Positions 26,199 to 35,486 are shown, counted from the stretch's first letter. The stretch is DNA of 64,000 bases from Hyphomicrobiales bacterium (GCA_021286855.1 JAJTBO010000002.1:248001-312000), one strand, 5' to 3'. Translations and numbers: made by a program. Notes: generated by a model not told the origin, from the sequence alone.

Positions 26199-29100
26199 TC
26201 AATGGAAGTTGCGGCCCTTGGGCAGGACGCGACGGGCGCGGGCGGCGAGGGCGGCGACGTCCTCGGCGATCTCCGGCGCGTCGCGGACGAGGCGCGACAG
26301 TGGCGCGGTCGGGGCGATCTTGCCGCGAATTTCGACGACGGGATGGGCGACCTCGTCGCCGGGCATGGCCGCGTCGAGCGTCGGCCCGGTCTCGGCGAGG
26401 CGGGCGAGGCGAGCGGTCTCGTCGTCGAGGCGGTCGGCGACGACGTGGATCACGCCCTGTTCGTTCTGCAGGCGGCCGTCGACCCGGATCAGGCGACCGC
26501 CGAGGACCACCTGCCGGAACTTTTCGAAGACCTTGGGCCAGACGATGACGTTGGCGACGCCGGTCTCGTCCTCGAGGGTGAGGAAGATCACCCCCTTGGC
26601 CGAGCCCGGGCGCTGACGCACCAGGACGAGGCCGGCGACGCGGACATGCGCGCCCGAACGCATCGCGGCGAGGCGGCCGGCGGGAAGCGTGCGGATCGTC
26701 GCGAGGTCGCGGCGCAGGAAGGCGAGCGGGTGGGCCTTCAGGGACAGGGACAGCGTCCGATAATCCTCGATCACCTCCTCGCCGAGCGGCATCGGCGGCA
26801 GCGCCACGGCTGGTTCGGCGGCGAAGAGGTCACCGGCGTCGGCGTGGTCGAAGAGCGGCAGGCGGGCCTTCTCGCCGCCGGCGTCGAGCGCCTCCACCGC
26901 CCAGATCGCGTCGCGCCGGGAAAGCCCGAGGTCGGCGAAGGCGTCGGCTTCGGCGAGACGCAGGAGATCGGCGCGGTCGAGCCCGGATCTGGCGGCGAGG
27001 TCGACGACGGAATCGTAGCCGCGGCCACGGGCGGCGACGAGCCGGTCGGCGGCGGCGCGGGGAAAGCCCTTGATCCGGGACAGGCCGAGGCGGATCGCAT
27101 GGGTCGAGCGGATCGCCGGCGCGGCGTCGGCATGGCGGGGGGCGACGCGGTCGCGGGCGCGCGGGCCGGGCTCGAGGGTCGCGTCCCAGTCGGACGCCAG
27201 CACCGAGACCGGGCGGACCTCGACGCCGTGTTCGCGGGCGTCGCGCAGGATCTGGGCCGGGGCGTAGAAGCCCATCGGCTGGGAATTGATCAGGGCGCAG
27301 GCGAAGACGTCGGGCAGGCGCGCCTTCATCCAGGCGGAGGCGTAGACGAGGAGCGCGAAGCTCGCCGCATGGCTCTCCGGGAAGCCGTATTCGCCGAAGC
27401 CCTCGATCTGGCGGAAGCAGCGCTCGGCGAAGGCGCGGTCGTAGCCCTTGGCGACCATGCCCTCGATCATCTTGGTCTGGAAGGAATGGATCGTGCCGAC
27501 CCGGCGGAAGGTCGCCATGGCGCGGCGCAGTTTGTCGGCCTCGGCCGGCGTGAAGCCGGCGGCGACGATGGCGATCCGCATCGCCTGTTCCTGGAAGAGC
27601 GGCACGCCGAGGGTCTTGCCGAGCACGGCCTCCAGTTCCTTCGAGGGGTAGACGACCGGCTCCAAGCCCTGACGGCGGCGCAGGTACGGGTGGACCATGT
27701 CGCCCTGGATGGGACCGGGGCGGACGATCGCCACCTCGACGACGAGGTCGTAGAAGTTTTCCGGCCTCAGGCGCGGCAGCATCGTCATCTGGGCGCGGCT
27801 CTCGATCTGGAAGACGCCGATGGTGTCGGCGCGGCGCGCCATCCGATAGACGGCGGGGTCTTCGGGCGGCACGTCGGCGAGGCCGAAGGGGCGGCCGTAG
27901 TGGCGTTCGATCAGGTCGAAGCCCTTGCGCAGCGCGGTCAACATGCCGAGAGCGAGGATGTCGATCTTCAGAATGCCGAGGGCGTCGAGATCGTCCTTGT
28001 CCCATTCGACGACGGTGCGGCCGTCCATGGCGGCGTTCTGGATCGGCACGACCTCGTCGAGGCGGCCGCGGGTCAGGACGAAGCCGCCGACGTGCTGGGA
28101 GAGGTGGCGGGGAAATCCGACGATCTCGCGGGCGAGGGCGAAGACGCGGGCGAGGCGCGGATCGGCGAGGCTCATGCCGGCGCGGGACGCCTGCTCGTCC
28201 TTCGGGCCCTTCGAGGAGGAGCCCCAGACCGTGCCGGAGAGGGCGGCAATCGCGTCCTCGCCGAGGCCGAAGACCTTGCCCACCTCGCGCAGCGCCGAGC
28301 GGGTCCGATAGGTGGTGACGGACGCCGCCAGGCCGGCGCGGTCGCGGCCGTATTTCTCGTAGATGTAGGCGATCACCTCGTCGCGGCGCTCGTGCTCGAA
28401 GTCGACGTCGATGTCGGGCGGCTCCTTGCGCTCCGGCGAGATGAAGCGCTCGAACAGGAGATCGCCGCGGGCCGGGTCGACCTCGGTGACGCCGAGGCAA
28501 TAGCAGACCGCGGAATTGGCGGCCGAGCCGCGGCCCTGCGCCAGGATGCCGCGCGAGCGGGCGAAGCGGACGATGTCGTGGACGGTGAGGAAATAGGGCG
28601 CGTAGCCGAGCTCGCCGATGATGCGGAACTCGTGGGCGAGGGCCGCCTCGACTGCGGCCGGCGCGCCCGTCGGCCAACGTTTCGCCGCGCCGGCGCGGGT
28701 CAGCCGGACCAGCGCCTCCTGCGGCGTCGGCGCGCCGTCGAGATCCTCCTGCGGGTATTCGTAGCGCAGTTCGTCGAGCGAGAAGGCGAGGCGGTCGAGG
28801 AGGGCGACGCTCTCGGCGACGGCGCGGGGATGGTCGCGAAAGAGGCGGGCGGCCGCGTCGGGGTCGCGCAGGTGGCGCTCGGCGTTGGCGGCGAGACGGC
28901 GGCCGGCGGCGTCGAGGGTCGCGCCTTCGCGGATCGCGGCCAGCACGTCGGCGAGCGGGCGGCGCTCGGGGACGTGATGGAGGAGGTCGCCGACGGCGAG
29001 GAGGCGGACGCCGGCTCCTTCCGCGATCGTGGCGAGGCGGGCGAGGCGGCGGCGATCGCCGGGGCCGAACAGCGGCTGGGCGGCGAGGCGGATCCATTCG

Positions 29101-29552
29101 CGGCCGAAGGTCTCGCGCAGCCGGTCGAGGGTCGCGGCGAGGGCGGGGGCGTCGTCGGCGAGACGACCGCGGCCCGGGAGAGGGGCGAGGACGAGGCCTT
29201 CCCCCCAGGCGAGGAGATCGTCGAGGGCGAGGGCGCAGCTTCCTTTTTCGGCACGGCGGTTGCCGAGGGTGAGGAGGCGGCAGAGGCGGCCCCAGGCGGG
29301 GCGATCGGACGGCCAGGCGAGGACGTCCGGGGTGTCGTCGGCGAAGGCGAGGCGGCAGCCGGGGACGAAGCGGACGCCGGCCTCGCGGGCGGCGACATGG
29401 GCGCGGACGACGCCGGACACGGTGTTGCGATCGGTGAGGGCGAAGGCGGAAAGGCCGAGCCGGGCGGCGGTCGCGGCCCATTCCTCCGGGTGCGACGCGC
29501 CGGTCAGGAAGGTGAATGGGGAGGCGATCGCCAGCTCCGCATAGGCGTTCAT
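26199..29552 (-). CDS. dnaE2: Error-prone DNA polymerase DnaE2
   Basis: Second alpha-subunit-type C-family polymerase, the catalytic part of the SOS mutasome with ImuA and ImuB. 1,117 residues. N-terminal PHP domain (YAELAIASPFTFLTGASHPEEW, ALTDRNTVSGVVRAH); palm motif PDIDVDFEHERRDEV with the catalytic aspartates; GQGRGSAANSAVCYCLG-type segment; C-terminal OB fold (VRVAGLVLVRQRPGSAKGV) and short tail ending KGRNFH, as usual for DnaE2. It follows imuB by 11 bases. Start ATG 29552 is at the conserved MNAYAELAIAS. Expected to be LexA-controlled from the box upstream of imuA. Confidence 0.95.
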   Translation of the reverse strand: MNAYAELAIASPFTFLTGASHPEEWAATAARLGLSAFALTDRNTVSGVVRAHVAAREAGVRFVPGCRLAFADDTPDVLAWPSDRPAWGRLCRLLTLGNRRAEKGSCALALDDLLAWGEGLVLAPLPGRGRLADDAPALAATLDRLRETFGREWIRLAAQPLFGPGDRRRLARLATIAEGAGVRLLAVGDLLHHVPERRPLADVLAAIREGATLDAAGRRLAANAERHLRDPDAAARLFRDHPRAVAESVALLDRLAFSLDELRYEYPQEDLDGAPTPQEALVRLTRAGAAKRWPTGAPAAVEAALAHEFRIIGELGYAPYFLTVHDIVRFARSRGILAQGRGSAANSAVCYCLGVTEVDPARGDLLFERFISPERKEPPDIDVDFEHERRDEVIAYIYEKYGRDRAGLAASVTTYRTRSALREVGKVFGLGEDAIAALSGTVWGSSSKGPKDEQASRAGMSLADPRLARVFALAREIVGFPRHLSQHVGGFVLTRGRLDEVVPIQNAAMDGRTVVEWDKDDLDALGILKIDILALGMLTALRKGFDLIERHYGRPFGLADVPPEDPAVYRMARRADTIGVFQIESRAQMTMLPRLRPENFYDLVVEVAIVRPGPIQGDMVHPYLRRRQGLEPVVYPSKELEAVLGKTLGVPLFQEQAMRIAIVAAGFTPAEADKLRRAMATFRRVGTIHSFQTKMIEGMVAKGYDRAFAERCFRQIEGFGEYGFPESHAASFALLVYASAWMKARLPDVFACALINSQPMGFYAPAQILRDAREHGVEVRPVSVLASDWDATLEPGPRARDRVAPRHADAAPAIRSTHAIRLGLSRIKGFPRAAADRLVAARGRGYDSVVDLAARSGLDRADLLRLAEADAFADLGLSRRDAIWAVEALDAGGEKARLPLFDHADAGDLFAAEPAVALPPMPLGEEVIEDYRTLSLSLKAHPLAFLRRDLATIRTLPAGRLAAMRSGAHVRVAGLVLVRQRPGSAKGVIFLTLEDETGVANVIVWPKVFEKFRQVVLGGRLIRVDGRLQNEQGVIHVVADRLDDETARLARLAETGPTLDAAMPGDEVAHPVVEIRGKIAPTAPLSRLVRDAPEIAEDVAALAARARRVLPKGRNFH

Positions 29553-29563
29553 CGTGTGGCCTC

Positions 29564-31267
29564 TCAGGCGAAGAGGCCGTGCAGGAACCAACGCGGCCGC
29601 AGCGTCTCGCGGGCGAAGAGGCCGGCGCGGAAGATCCAGAAGCGGCGACCGTCGCGGGCCTCGACCCGGAAGTAGTCGCGGGTGGCGGCCTCGAGGTCGA
29701 GGCGCGGCTCGGGCGCGGCGTCTCCTTCGGCGGGGCGCGCGTCGTCGGCGGACGCGGGCGCGCCCTCCGGGCCGAGGCCGAAGGGCAGCCGCCACCATTC
29801 GGCGGCGATGCGCTCGGGACCCTCGGCGCAGGCGACCTCGTAGAGGGCGCGGCGCCAACGGAAGCGCAAAGGCGGGCCGTCGGGCAGCTCGGCGAGGGCG
29901 TCGATCGGCTCGGGGCGGGCGAGCAGGCGCAGGGGACGCGCCGGCGGTTCGTCGCGGGCCGGGCCGGGCTCCGTGGCCCAGGCGCGGGCGGCGTCGCGCC
30001 CGAGGCCGACGGCGACGGGCGCGACGGCGGCTTCCGGCCGGTGGCGCGGGCGCGGGCGGCTGGCCAGGACGCGGTCGGGGCCGAGGCGCGCGCCGAGACG
30101 ATCGACGAGATGGTCGAAGTCGCGGCGGGCGGCCTCGTCGCCGGACCAGTCGATCTGGGCGGGATCGTCGCGACCGGTGAGAAGGACGGAGAGGCGGACG
30201 AGGTCGATCCCGAAACCGAGGTCGATCTCGTCCGTCTCGGCGGCGAGGCGCTCGGCGAAGAGGACGAGAAGGCGGTCGGGATCGCGAATCGGGCGGCCGG
30301 TCCCGACGCGGATGCGACGGACCGCGCCGTCGAGCCGCCACAGCGCGGCTTCGGCGAGACGCAGGCCCTCGCCGCGGCGCTCCAGCGTCTCGACGAGGCT
30401 CTCGGCGAGCGAACGCAGCACCGTGGCGACGTCGGCGGCGGAGAGGATCGGCTCGGCGAGGCGGCGTTCGGCGACGAGGACGGGCGGCGGCAGGCGCGGC
30501 GAGATCGGCCGATCGAGCCGGCCGACCGCCTCGTCGAGCCGGTCGAGGAGGCCCTGGCCGAAACGGCGGGCGAGGCCGGCGCGCGGCAGGGCGAGGAGAT
30601 CGCCGACACGAGCGAGGCCGAGGCGGGCGAGGCGGGCGACGCGCGCGCCGTCGGGATCGATCGCGGCGACCGGCAGGGGCGACAGGGCGGCGGTCTCCTC
30701 ACCGGGGGGAAGGACGCGGGTCGTCGCCGGGCCGACGCCGTGACGGGCGAGCGCGCGGGCGGCGGCCGGCGCGCCGGCGATGGCGACGCGGGCGGTGAAG
30801 CCGCGGGCGGCGAGGTCGCGGACCAGTTCGGCGGCGAGAGCCTCTTCGCCGCCGAACAGATGGGCGACGCCGGTGGCGTCGAGGAAGAGGCCGGCGGCGG
30901 CGTCGAAGGCGTCGTCGAGGCCGACGAGAGGGGTGAAACGGTCGCACCAGTCGGCGATCGCCGCGAGGGTCGCGGCCTCGCCGTCGGCGTCGCGTTCGAC
31001 GAGACCGAGGCCGGGGACGCGAGCGCGGGCGTCGGCGACCGGCAGATCGGGGGCGAGGCCGAGGGCGGTCGCACGGGCGTCGACCGCGGTCAGGCGGAAG
31101 CCGCCGCCGACCCGGGCGAAGACGGCGAGCGGCGCGGCGGCCTCAGGCGCGGCCGACGCCCGGGAAAGCCAGGAGACGCCCGAGATCCGGCGATGCAGCC
31201 GATCGGTCGGCAGACGGGGCAGATGCACGGCCAGAATGCGCCGGGAGGAGGCCGAAGCGTCGGGCAT
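29564..31267 (-). CDS. imuB: ImuB, catalytically inactive Y-family polymerase-like protein
   Basis: 567-residue Y-family-like protein that bridges DnaE2 to the sliding clamp during damage-induced mutagenesis. The N terminus (RRILAVHLPRLPTDRLHRR) lies where true Y-family polymerases carry the catalytic aspartate, here absent, as is normal for ImuB. The little-finger-like and C-terminal regions (RDFDHLVDRLGARLG, LLARPEPIDALAELPDGPP, and the end DYFRVEARDGRRFWIFRAGL) are typical. The C terminus ends PRWFLHGLFA. ATG 31267 leaves a 125-base overlap with imuA in another frame. Co-transcribed with imuA and dnaE2. Confidence 0.92.
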   Translation of the reverse strand: MPDASASSRRILAVHLPRLPTDRLHRRISGVSWLSRASAAPEAAAPLAVFARVGGGFRLTAVDARATALGLAPDLPVADARARVPGLGLVERDADGEAATLAAIADWCDRFTPLVGLDDAFDAAAGLFLDATGVAHLFGGEEALAAELVRDLAARGFTARVAIAGAPAAARALARHGVGPATTRVLPPGEETAALSPLPVAAIDPDGARVARLARLGLARVGDLLALPRAGLARRFGQGLLDRLDEAVGRLDRPISPRLPPPVLVAERRLAEPILSAADVATVLRSLAESLVETLERRGEGLRLAEAALWRLDGAVRRIRVGTGRPIRDPDRLLVLFAERLAAETDEIDLGFGIDLVRLSVLLTGRDDPAQIDWSGDEAARRDFDHLVDRLGARLGPDRVLASRPRPRHRPEAAVAPVAVGLGRDAARAWATEPGPARDEPPARPLRLLARPEPIDALAELPDGPPLRFRWRRALYEVACAEGPERIAAEWWRLPFGLGPEGAPASADDARPAEGDAAPEPRLDLEAATRDYFRVEARDGRRFWIFRAGLFARETLRPRWFLHGLFA

Positions 31268-32009
31268 GGGGGTCCCACTCCAGATCGAAACGTCCGAGAC
31301 GACCGTCGCGGTTCTTCTCGAGGTCGAGGCGGAAGGCGGGGCGGCCGAGACCGTCGAAGGCGTCGTCGAAGGGCCGCGACGGGGCGGCGGCGACGCGCCA
31401 GCGGGTCGCCGCCGCGGTGGTCTGGGCGCGGCCGCCGACCCGCAGGAGGAGGCCGAAGCCGCCGGGCGCGTCGGCTCCGCCGGGGGCGGCGCGCAGGGCG
31501 AGGCGGCGGGTGGCTGTGAGGTCGAGAGCGGCGGGCGCGCCGGGGATCTCGGCGACGACGGCGGCCGAGCCGCGACAGTCGAGCGCCTCCTCGAAGGCCC
31601 ACAACGCCTCCTCGGGGCGATCGGCGGCGACCTCGACGAGGCGGCCGGGGTCGAGGCCGAGGAGGCGCAGGCCGGGGGCATGGAGGGGACCGGCCTCGCG
31701 CCGCGCCTCGGCGGTGGTGATCCAGACGATGCGGCCGTCGCGCCGCTCGGAGAGGCGGGCGAGGAGGGCGCCGGCGAAACCGGCGACGGCGGCGGCGTCG
31801 CGACCGGCGTCGCAGACGATCTCGTGCAGCGCGCCGAAGGCGAGGCCGCCGGCCGGGCCGAGCCGGCCGTCGAGGCCGGGAAGGCCGAAGGGCAGGGCGG
31901 GGAGCTCGGAACTGGGCGCGTCGATCGCGCCGAGCGCCGGGCGGCCCTCGAGACGGGCGACGGCGCGTCGGAGATCGGCGAGGCGGTCGGCGGCATCGAG
32001 CGCAGGCAT
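31143..32009 (-). CDS. imuA: ImuA, RecA-like mutasome protein
   Basis: 288-residue RecA/SulA-like partner of ImuB-DnaE2. Visible features are the N-terminal helix DRLADLRRAVARLEG, the core GLDGRLGPAGGLAFGALHEI (the region equivalent to the RecA Walker segment, degenerate), IVWITTAEARREAGPLHAPGL and the C-terminal GRFDLEWDPHARRFGLLP. Start ATG 32009 is 17 bases from the SOS box. Its last ~41 codons overlap the start of imuB, an unusually long overlap; the true functional end may lie earlier in the family alignment, but no earlier stop exists. Confidence 0.88.
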   Translation of the reverse strand: MPALDAADRLADLRRAVARLEGRPALGAIDAPSSELPALPFGLPGLDGRLGPAGGLAFGALHEIVCDAGRDAAAVAGFAGALLARLSERRDGRIVWITTAEARREAGPLHAPGLRLLGLDPGRLVEVAADRPEEALWAFEEALDCRGSAAVVAEIPGAPAALDLTATRRLALRAAPGGADAPGGFGLLLRVGGRAQTTAAATRWRVAAAPSRPFDDAFDGLGRPAFRLDLEKNRDGRLGRFDLEWDPHARRFGLLPAHSGRASAPSADRSAASPDLGRLLAFPGVGRA

Positions 32010-32025
32010 GGTCTGTCCCCTACTT

Positions 32026-32040
32026 GTTCTATTTTTGTTC
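32026..32040 (-). promoter_or_regulatory. LexA SOS box upstream of imuA
   Basis: Exact alphaproteobacterial LexA-binding direct repeat GAAC-N7-GAAC on the minus strand (GTTC-N7-GTTC on the plus strand), 16 bases upstream of the imuA ATG. It predicts DNA-damage control of the whole imuA-imuB-dnaE2 operon. Confidence 0.93.
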
Positions 32041-32231
32041 TGACGAGGAGTCGCTCGAGAGTCAATGGGGAAGGTGGGGGGACGGTGAGGGGAAAGGTGG
32101 CGGGTGGTCGGAGGACGAGGCGCGCGCGACGGCCGCAGGGGCTTTCCCCGATGGTGGAGCGGCCGACGGGCTCCTAGATTGAAGCAAAGAGCGGGTCGCG
32201 ATCCGTCGATCCGTCGCAACGGAGGGACGTC

Positions 32232-32576
32232 ATGACCATCGCGTCGTTCGGCGGGTTTCGGGCCCTTCTCCTGGTCGGCCTCATCGTCGCGCCCTCGATC
32301 GCCGTCGCCGGTCCGGGCGGCGGGGTGGCGGCGCGCGGCGAGGTTCTGGCGAAGCGCTGGTGCGCCGAGTGTCACGTGGTGACGGCCGAGCAGACCCGGG
32401 CGGCGAGCGACGCGCCGAGCTTCTTCGCCCTGACCGGCGAGACGGCGCGCACGCCGGAGGCGCTGGCCGCCTATCTGACCCTGCCGGAGACCGTCCATTC
32501 GCGGATGCCGGATCTCGCCCTGTCGCGCGTCGAGATCGCCGATCTGGTCGCCTATGTCGGGTCGTTGAAGCCGTGA
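32232..32576 (+). CDS. Periplasmic c-type cytochrome
   Basis: 114-residue mono-haem cytochrome c. A signal peptide (GFRALLLVGLIVAPSIAVA) is followed by the haem motif CAECH (Cys44, Cys47, His48) and a likely axial methionine in HSRMPDLALS; the C-terminal helix VEIADLVAYVGSLKP is typical of class I. Partner enzymes are not identified; neighbours do not form an obvious respiratory operon. ATG 32232 is preceded by GGAGGGACGTC. Confidence 0.9.
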   Translation: MTIASFGGFRALLLVGLIVAPSIAVAGPGGGVAARGEVLAKRWCAECHVVTAEQTRAASDAPSFFALTGETARTPEALAAYLTLPETVHSRMPDLALSRVEIADLVAYVGSLKP

Positions 32577-32793
32577 GGCGTCGTCGATCGATCGCCGTCA
32601 TGTGCGTTCGAGTCGCATGTAGAACGCATCGATTCGCAGTCGACGGGCTTCTTCACATGCATTCGAGTCGCATTCTCGGACGCTCGCGGGCGGTCGCCGC
32701 GGGTAGGAGTGCGGCATGGGACCCGCCGGGGCTCGATGCGCGGCCTTGCCGCCGGGCGGGCTGGCGGGCATCCTCGCGGCCGAGGAGAGCGCG

Positions 32794-33066
32794 ATGAACC
32801 GACGCGAGGAGATCGAGGCGGAGCGGCGACGGGCGTCGGAGGAGGCGCTCGCCGGCGTCGTGCGCGACGGCGAGGTGGTCGGCGCGCCCGGCGTGGCGCG
32901 GACGCTGGAGGCGGGGGCTGCGCGGCTGCGCGGTCATTTCGGGGCCGAGGACGCCGATCCCGACGACGCGGCCGAGGTCTGGGGCCGGCGCATCGGCCGC
33001 GGGCTGGCGCTGATCGTCGCGGCCGGGCTCGTCTGGCATCTCGCGACCACCTACGTGCTGCGGTGA
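32794..33066 (+). CDS. Small hypothetical membrane protein
   Basis: 90-residue protein of unknown function: a charged N-terminal half rich in Glu and Arg (NRREEIEAERRRASEEA) and one predicted C-terminal membrane helix (GLALIVAAGLVWHLATTYVL). ATG 32794 is preceded by GAGGAGAG; an in-frame ATG at 32716 would add 26 residues without a ribosome site. It ends 10 bases before the Fe-S protein gene and may be co-transcribed with it. Confidence 0.6.
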   Translation: MNRREEIEAERRRASEEALAGVVRDGEVVGAPGVARTLEAGAARLRGHFGAEDADPDDAAEVWGRRIGRGLALIVAAGLVWHLATTYVLR

Positions 33067-33076
33067 CGAGACGGCG

Positions 33077-33790
33077 ATGCGCGATTCCGTGACCCCGAAC
33101 GATCGACGAGCGGTCCTGGCGGCGGCGGTCGCGGCGGCGGGGTTGGCGCCGCGCGGGGTGGTGCGGCTCGGCCCCGACGACGGCGTCGAGGCCTTCGCCG
33201 ACGGTCGGCCGGCGGCCGCGGCGCTTCTCGTCGGCTGGCGCGGGCGGATCGGCTGGGACGCCTTCGCGGCGTCGCCGGAGCGGCGCGACGGGCGGCCCGA
33301 TCCGCTCGATCGTTGGTCGGTTCGGGTGATCGGGGCGATCGCGGCGGCGTTCGGCGGCCGCGCCGTGTTTCCCTTCGAGGGACCGCCGCATCGGCCGTTC
33401 CAACGCTGGGCGGCGCGAGCGGAGGGGCTGGCCTCATCGCCGCTGGGGCTGTCGATCGACGGCGAGGTCGGGCTCTGGCACGGCTTCCGCGGCGCGATCG
33501 TGACGGCCGAAGATCTGGGCGGGGAAGCCTCGCCGCAGGCCTCGCCGTGCGAGACCTGCGCGAGCCGGCCGTGCCTCTCGGCCTGTCCGGCGGGCGCGTT
33601 TTCGGCGACGGGCTACGACGTCGCCGCCTGCCGCGGCTTTCTCGAGAGCCACGCCGGGGGGCTCTGCCGCACCGACGGGTGCCGGGCCCGCGACGCCTGT
33701 CCGGTCGGGCGACGCCATCGCTACGGCCCCGAGCAGATCCGCTTTCTCATGCGCGCCTTTCGCGCCTCGCTCCTGGAGACGACGTCTTGA
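33077..33790 (+). CDS. 4Fe-4S cluster protein, ferredoxin/QueG-like C-terminal domain
   Basis: 237-residue soluble protein. The first ~150 residues have no motif I can name. From Cys158 there is a cluster-binding pattern CETCASRPCLSACPAGAF (Cys158, 161, 166, 170), followed by a second cysteine group CRTDGCRARDACPVG. This resembles the C-terminal iron-sulfur region of epoxyqueuosine-reductase-like and related proteins, but the cobalamin-binding part of QueG is not evident. Function unknown, probably redox. Its stop codon overlaps the TTG of the metallopeptidase gene. Confidence 0.7.
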   Translation: MRDSVTPNDRRAVLAAAVAAAGLAPRGVVRLGPDDGVEAFADGRPAAAALLVGWRGRIGWDAFAASPERRDGRPDPLDRWSVRVIGAIAAAFGGRAVFPFEGPPHRPFQRWAARAEGLASSPLGLSIDGEVGLWHGFRGAIVTAEDLGGEASPQASPCETCASRPCLSACPAGAFSATGYDVAACRGFLESHAGGLCRTDGCRARDACPVGRRHRYGPEQIRFLMRAFRASLLETTS

Positions 33791-34221
33791 CCGCGCCTTC
33801 GACGCCCTTCGACTGGGCCCATGTCACGCCGCCCGACCTCGACGCCTTCGAGGCGATGGCGCGGACCGCCTATGCGGCGCTGCCGGCGGAGTTCCGTCGG
33901 CTGACCGGCGAGGTGATCATCGGCGTCGCCGAATTTCCCGAGAACGAGGTGGTCGAGGAGATGGGGCTCGAGAGCCCGTTCGACCTGATGGGCCTGTTCC
34001 AGGGGATCGGCCTGCCGCAGGGCGGGGCGATCGCCGAGACCGGGCGGATGCCCAACCGGATCTGGCTCTATCGACGGCCGATCCTCGACTGGTGGGCGGA
34101 GAACGGCGACAGCCTCGGCCATGTCGTCACCCATGTCCTGGTGCACGAGATCGGCCACCACTTCGGCTTCTCCGACGACGACATGGAGGCGATCGAGGCG
34201 GCGGCGCTCGACGAGGAGTGA
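33787..34221 (+). CDS. Metallopeptidase family protein (zincin-like)
   Basis: 144-residue protein of the small bacterial zincin-like family with the zinc motif HEIGHHFG (His120, Glu121, His124) near the C terminus, preceded by SLGHVVTHVLV, and with the family segments FDLMGLFQGIGLPQ and PNRIWLYRRPILDWW. Proteolytic activity has not generally been shown for the family. A TTG start at 33787 overlapping the previous TGA gives the usual N terminus; no ATG is available before the conserved region. Confidence 0.85.
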   Translation: MTAPSTPFDWAHVTPPDLDAFEAMARTAYAALPAEFRRLTGEVIIGVAEFPENEVVEEMGLESPFDLMGLFQGIGLPQGGAIAETGRMPNRIWLYRRPILDWWAENGDSLGHVVTHVLVHEIGHHFGFSDDDMEAIEAAALDEE

Positions 34222-34224
34222 GCG

Positions 34225-34791
34225 ATGCGGTGGACGATCGGCGCGGCGGTCTTGTCGTTCCTTTCCTCGTCGGTCGGGGCGGCCGGCGCGGACTGCGACT
34301 TCCGCGCCTGGTCGAAGGATCCCGATCCGGCCGGGCTCGCCGTGCGCGCCAAACCCGATGGGCGCAGCGCCGTCCTCGCCCGCCTGCCGCCGCCGCGCCT
34401 GGAGGGCGGCGAGCGCTTCGCGGTGGAGGTGCGGGTGATCGGCTCGCGCGACGGCTGGATGCTGATCGATCGCGGCGAGTTCGTCGGCTACGTCCTCGAC
34501 GGAAAGACCGTCTTCACCGGACGCGGCTGGGTTTCCGGGCGGATGCTCGAAACCTCGATCCAGGACGAGCGGGTGCGGGCCGCGCCGGAGACGATCGCCG
34601 CGGTGCGGGACGCGCCGCGCCGGACCGCGTCGGGGGAGGAGGGCGAGCTTCTGCGGCTCGACCGCATCCTGGCCTGCGCCGGGCGGTGGATCGAGATCGA
34701 GGGACGCTTCTCCGAGGGCGAGGGCGCCGGGCGGGCGACCCGCGGCTGGGTCACCGGGCTCTGCGGCAATCAGGTCACGACCTGTCCGTGA
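34225..34791 (+). CDS. Secreted SH3-like domain protein
   Basis: 188-residue protein with a signal peptide (AAVLSFLSSSVGAAGA). The N-terminal part (DPAGLAVRAKPDGRSAVLARL, SRDGWMLIDRGEFVGYV) looks like a bacterial SH3 domain, and a second similar segment ends at RATRGWVTGLCGNQVTTCP. SH3-like domains bind peptidoglycan or ligands in the periplasm; no enzyme domain is seen. It lies 3 bases after the metallopeptidase gene, suggesting co-transcription. Confidence 0.7.
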   Translation: MRWTIGAAVLSFLSSSVGAAGADCDFRAWSKDPDPAGLAVRAKPDGRSAVLARLPPPRLEGGERFAVEVRVIGSRDGWMLIDRGEFVGYVLDGKTVFTGRGWVSGRMLETSIQDERVRAAPETIAAVRDAPRRTASGEEGELLRLDRILACAGRWIEIEGRFSEGEGAGRATRGWVTGLCGNQVTTCP

Positions 34792-34880
34792 TCCCATCGC
34801 CGTGACGGGGGACGCGGAGGGGACTTTGTTCTCGGCGCAAAACGCGCTATGAGCCGGGCGACGCCTTTCGGAGATCTCTC

Positions 34881-35486
34881 ATGGACAAGTTCACGACGCT
34901 GACCGGCGTGGCCGCGCCGCTGCCGATCGTCAACATCGACACGGACATGATCATCCCCAAGCAGTTCCTGAAGACGATCGAGCGCACCGGTCTCGCCCGC
35001 GGTCTCTTCTTCGAACTCCGCTTCGAGGAAGACGGTTCGGAGAAGCCGGACTTCGTGCTCAATCAGTCGGCCTATCGCAAGGCGCAGATCATCGTCGCCG
35101 GCGACAACTTCGGCTGCGGCTCGTCGCGCGAGCATGCGCCGTGGGCGCTGCTCGACTACGGCATCCGCTGCGTGATCTCGACCAGCTTCGCCGACATCTT
35201 CTACAACAACTGCTTCAAGAACGGGATCCTGCCGATCCGCGTCTCCCAGGCCGATCTCGACAAGCTGATGGACGACGCCAATCGCGGCTCGAACGCGACG
35301 CTGACCGTCGATCTCGAGGCGCAGGAGATCCGCGGGCCGGACGGCGGCGTCGTCACCTTCGACATCGATCCCTTCCGCAAGCACTGCCTGATCGAGGGCC
35401 TCGACGACATCGGCCTGACGATGCAGAAGGCCGACGCGATCCAGGCCTACGAGGCCAAGACCGCCGCGGCGCGGCCGTGGGCTTGA
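34881..35486 (+). CDS. leuD: 3-isopropylmalate dehydratase small subunit
   Basis: Swivelling subunit of isopropylmalate isomerase, which interconverts 2- and 3-isopropylmalate in leucine synthesis together with the Fe-S subunit LeuC (not in this window). 201 residues, the normal bacterial length. Signatures: [14 protein letters not shown] at the start and [17 protein letters not shown], the conserved swivel-domain loop. It is followed by a strong terminator and appears monocistronic, as often in Hyphomicrobiales. Confidence 0.97.
   Translation: MDKFTTLTGVAAPLPIVNIDTDMIIPKQFLKTIERTGLARGLFFELRFEEDGSEKPDFVLNQSAYRKAQIIVAGDNFGCGSSREHAPWALLDYGIRCVISTSFADIFYNNCFKNGILPIRVSQADLDKLMDDANRGSNATLTVDLEAQEIRGPDGGVVTFDIDPFRKHCLIEGLDDIGLTMQKADAIQAYEAKTAAARPWA

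Noticed and set aside
26202-29675. 1,157-residue open frame antisense to dnaE2
   Set aside because: Glu/Gly/Ala/Arg-rich shadow with no recognisable domain; DnaE2 on the other strand is certain.
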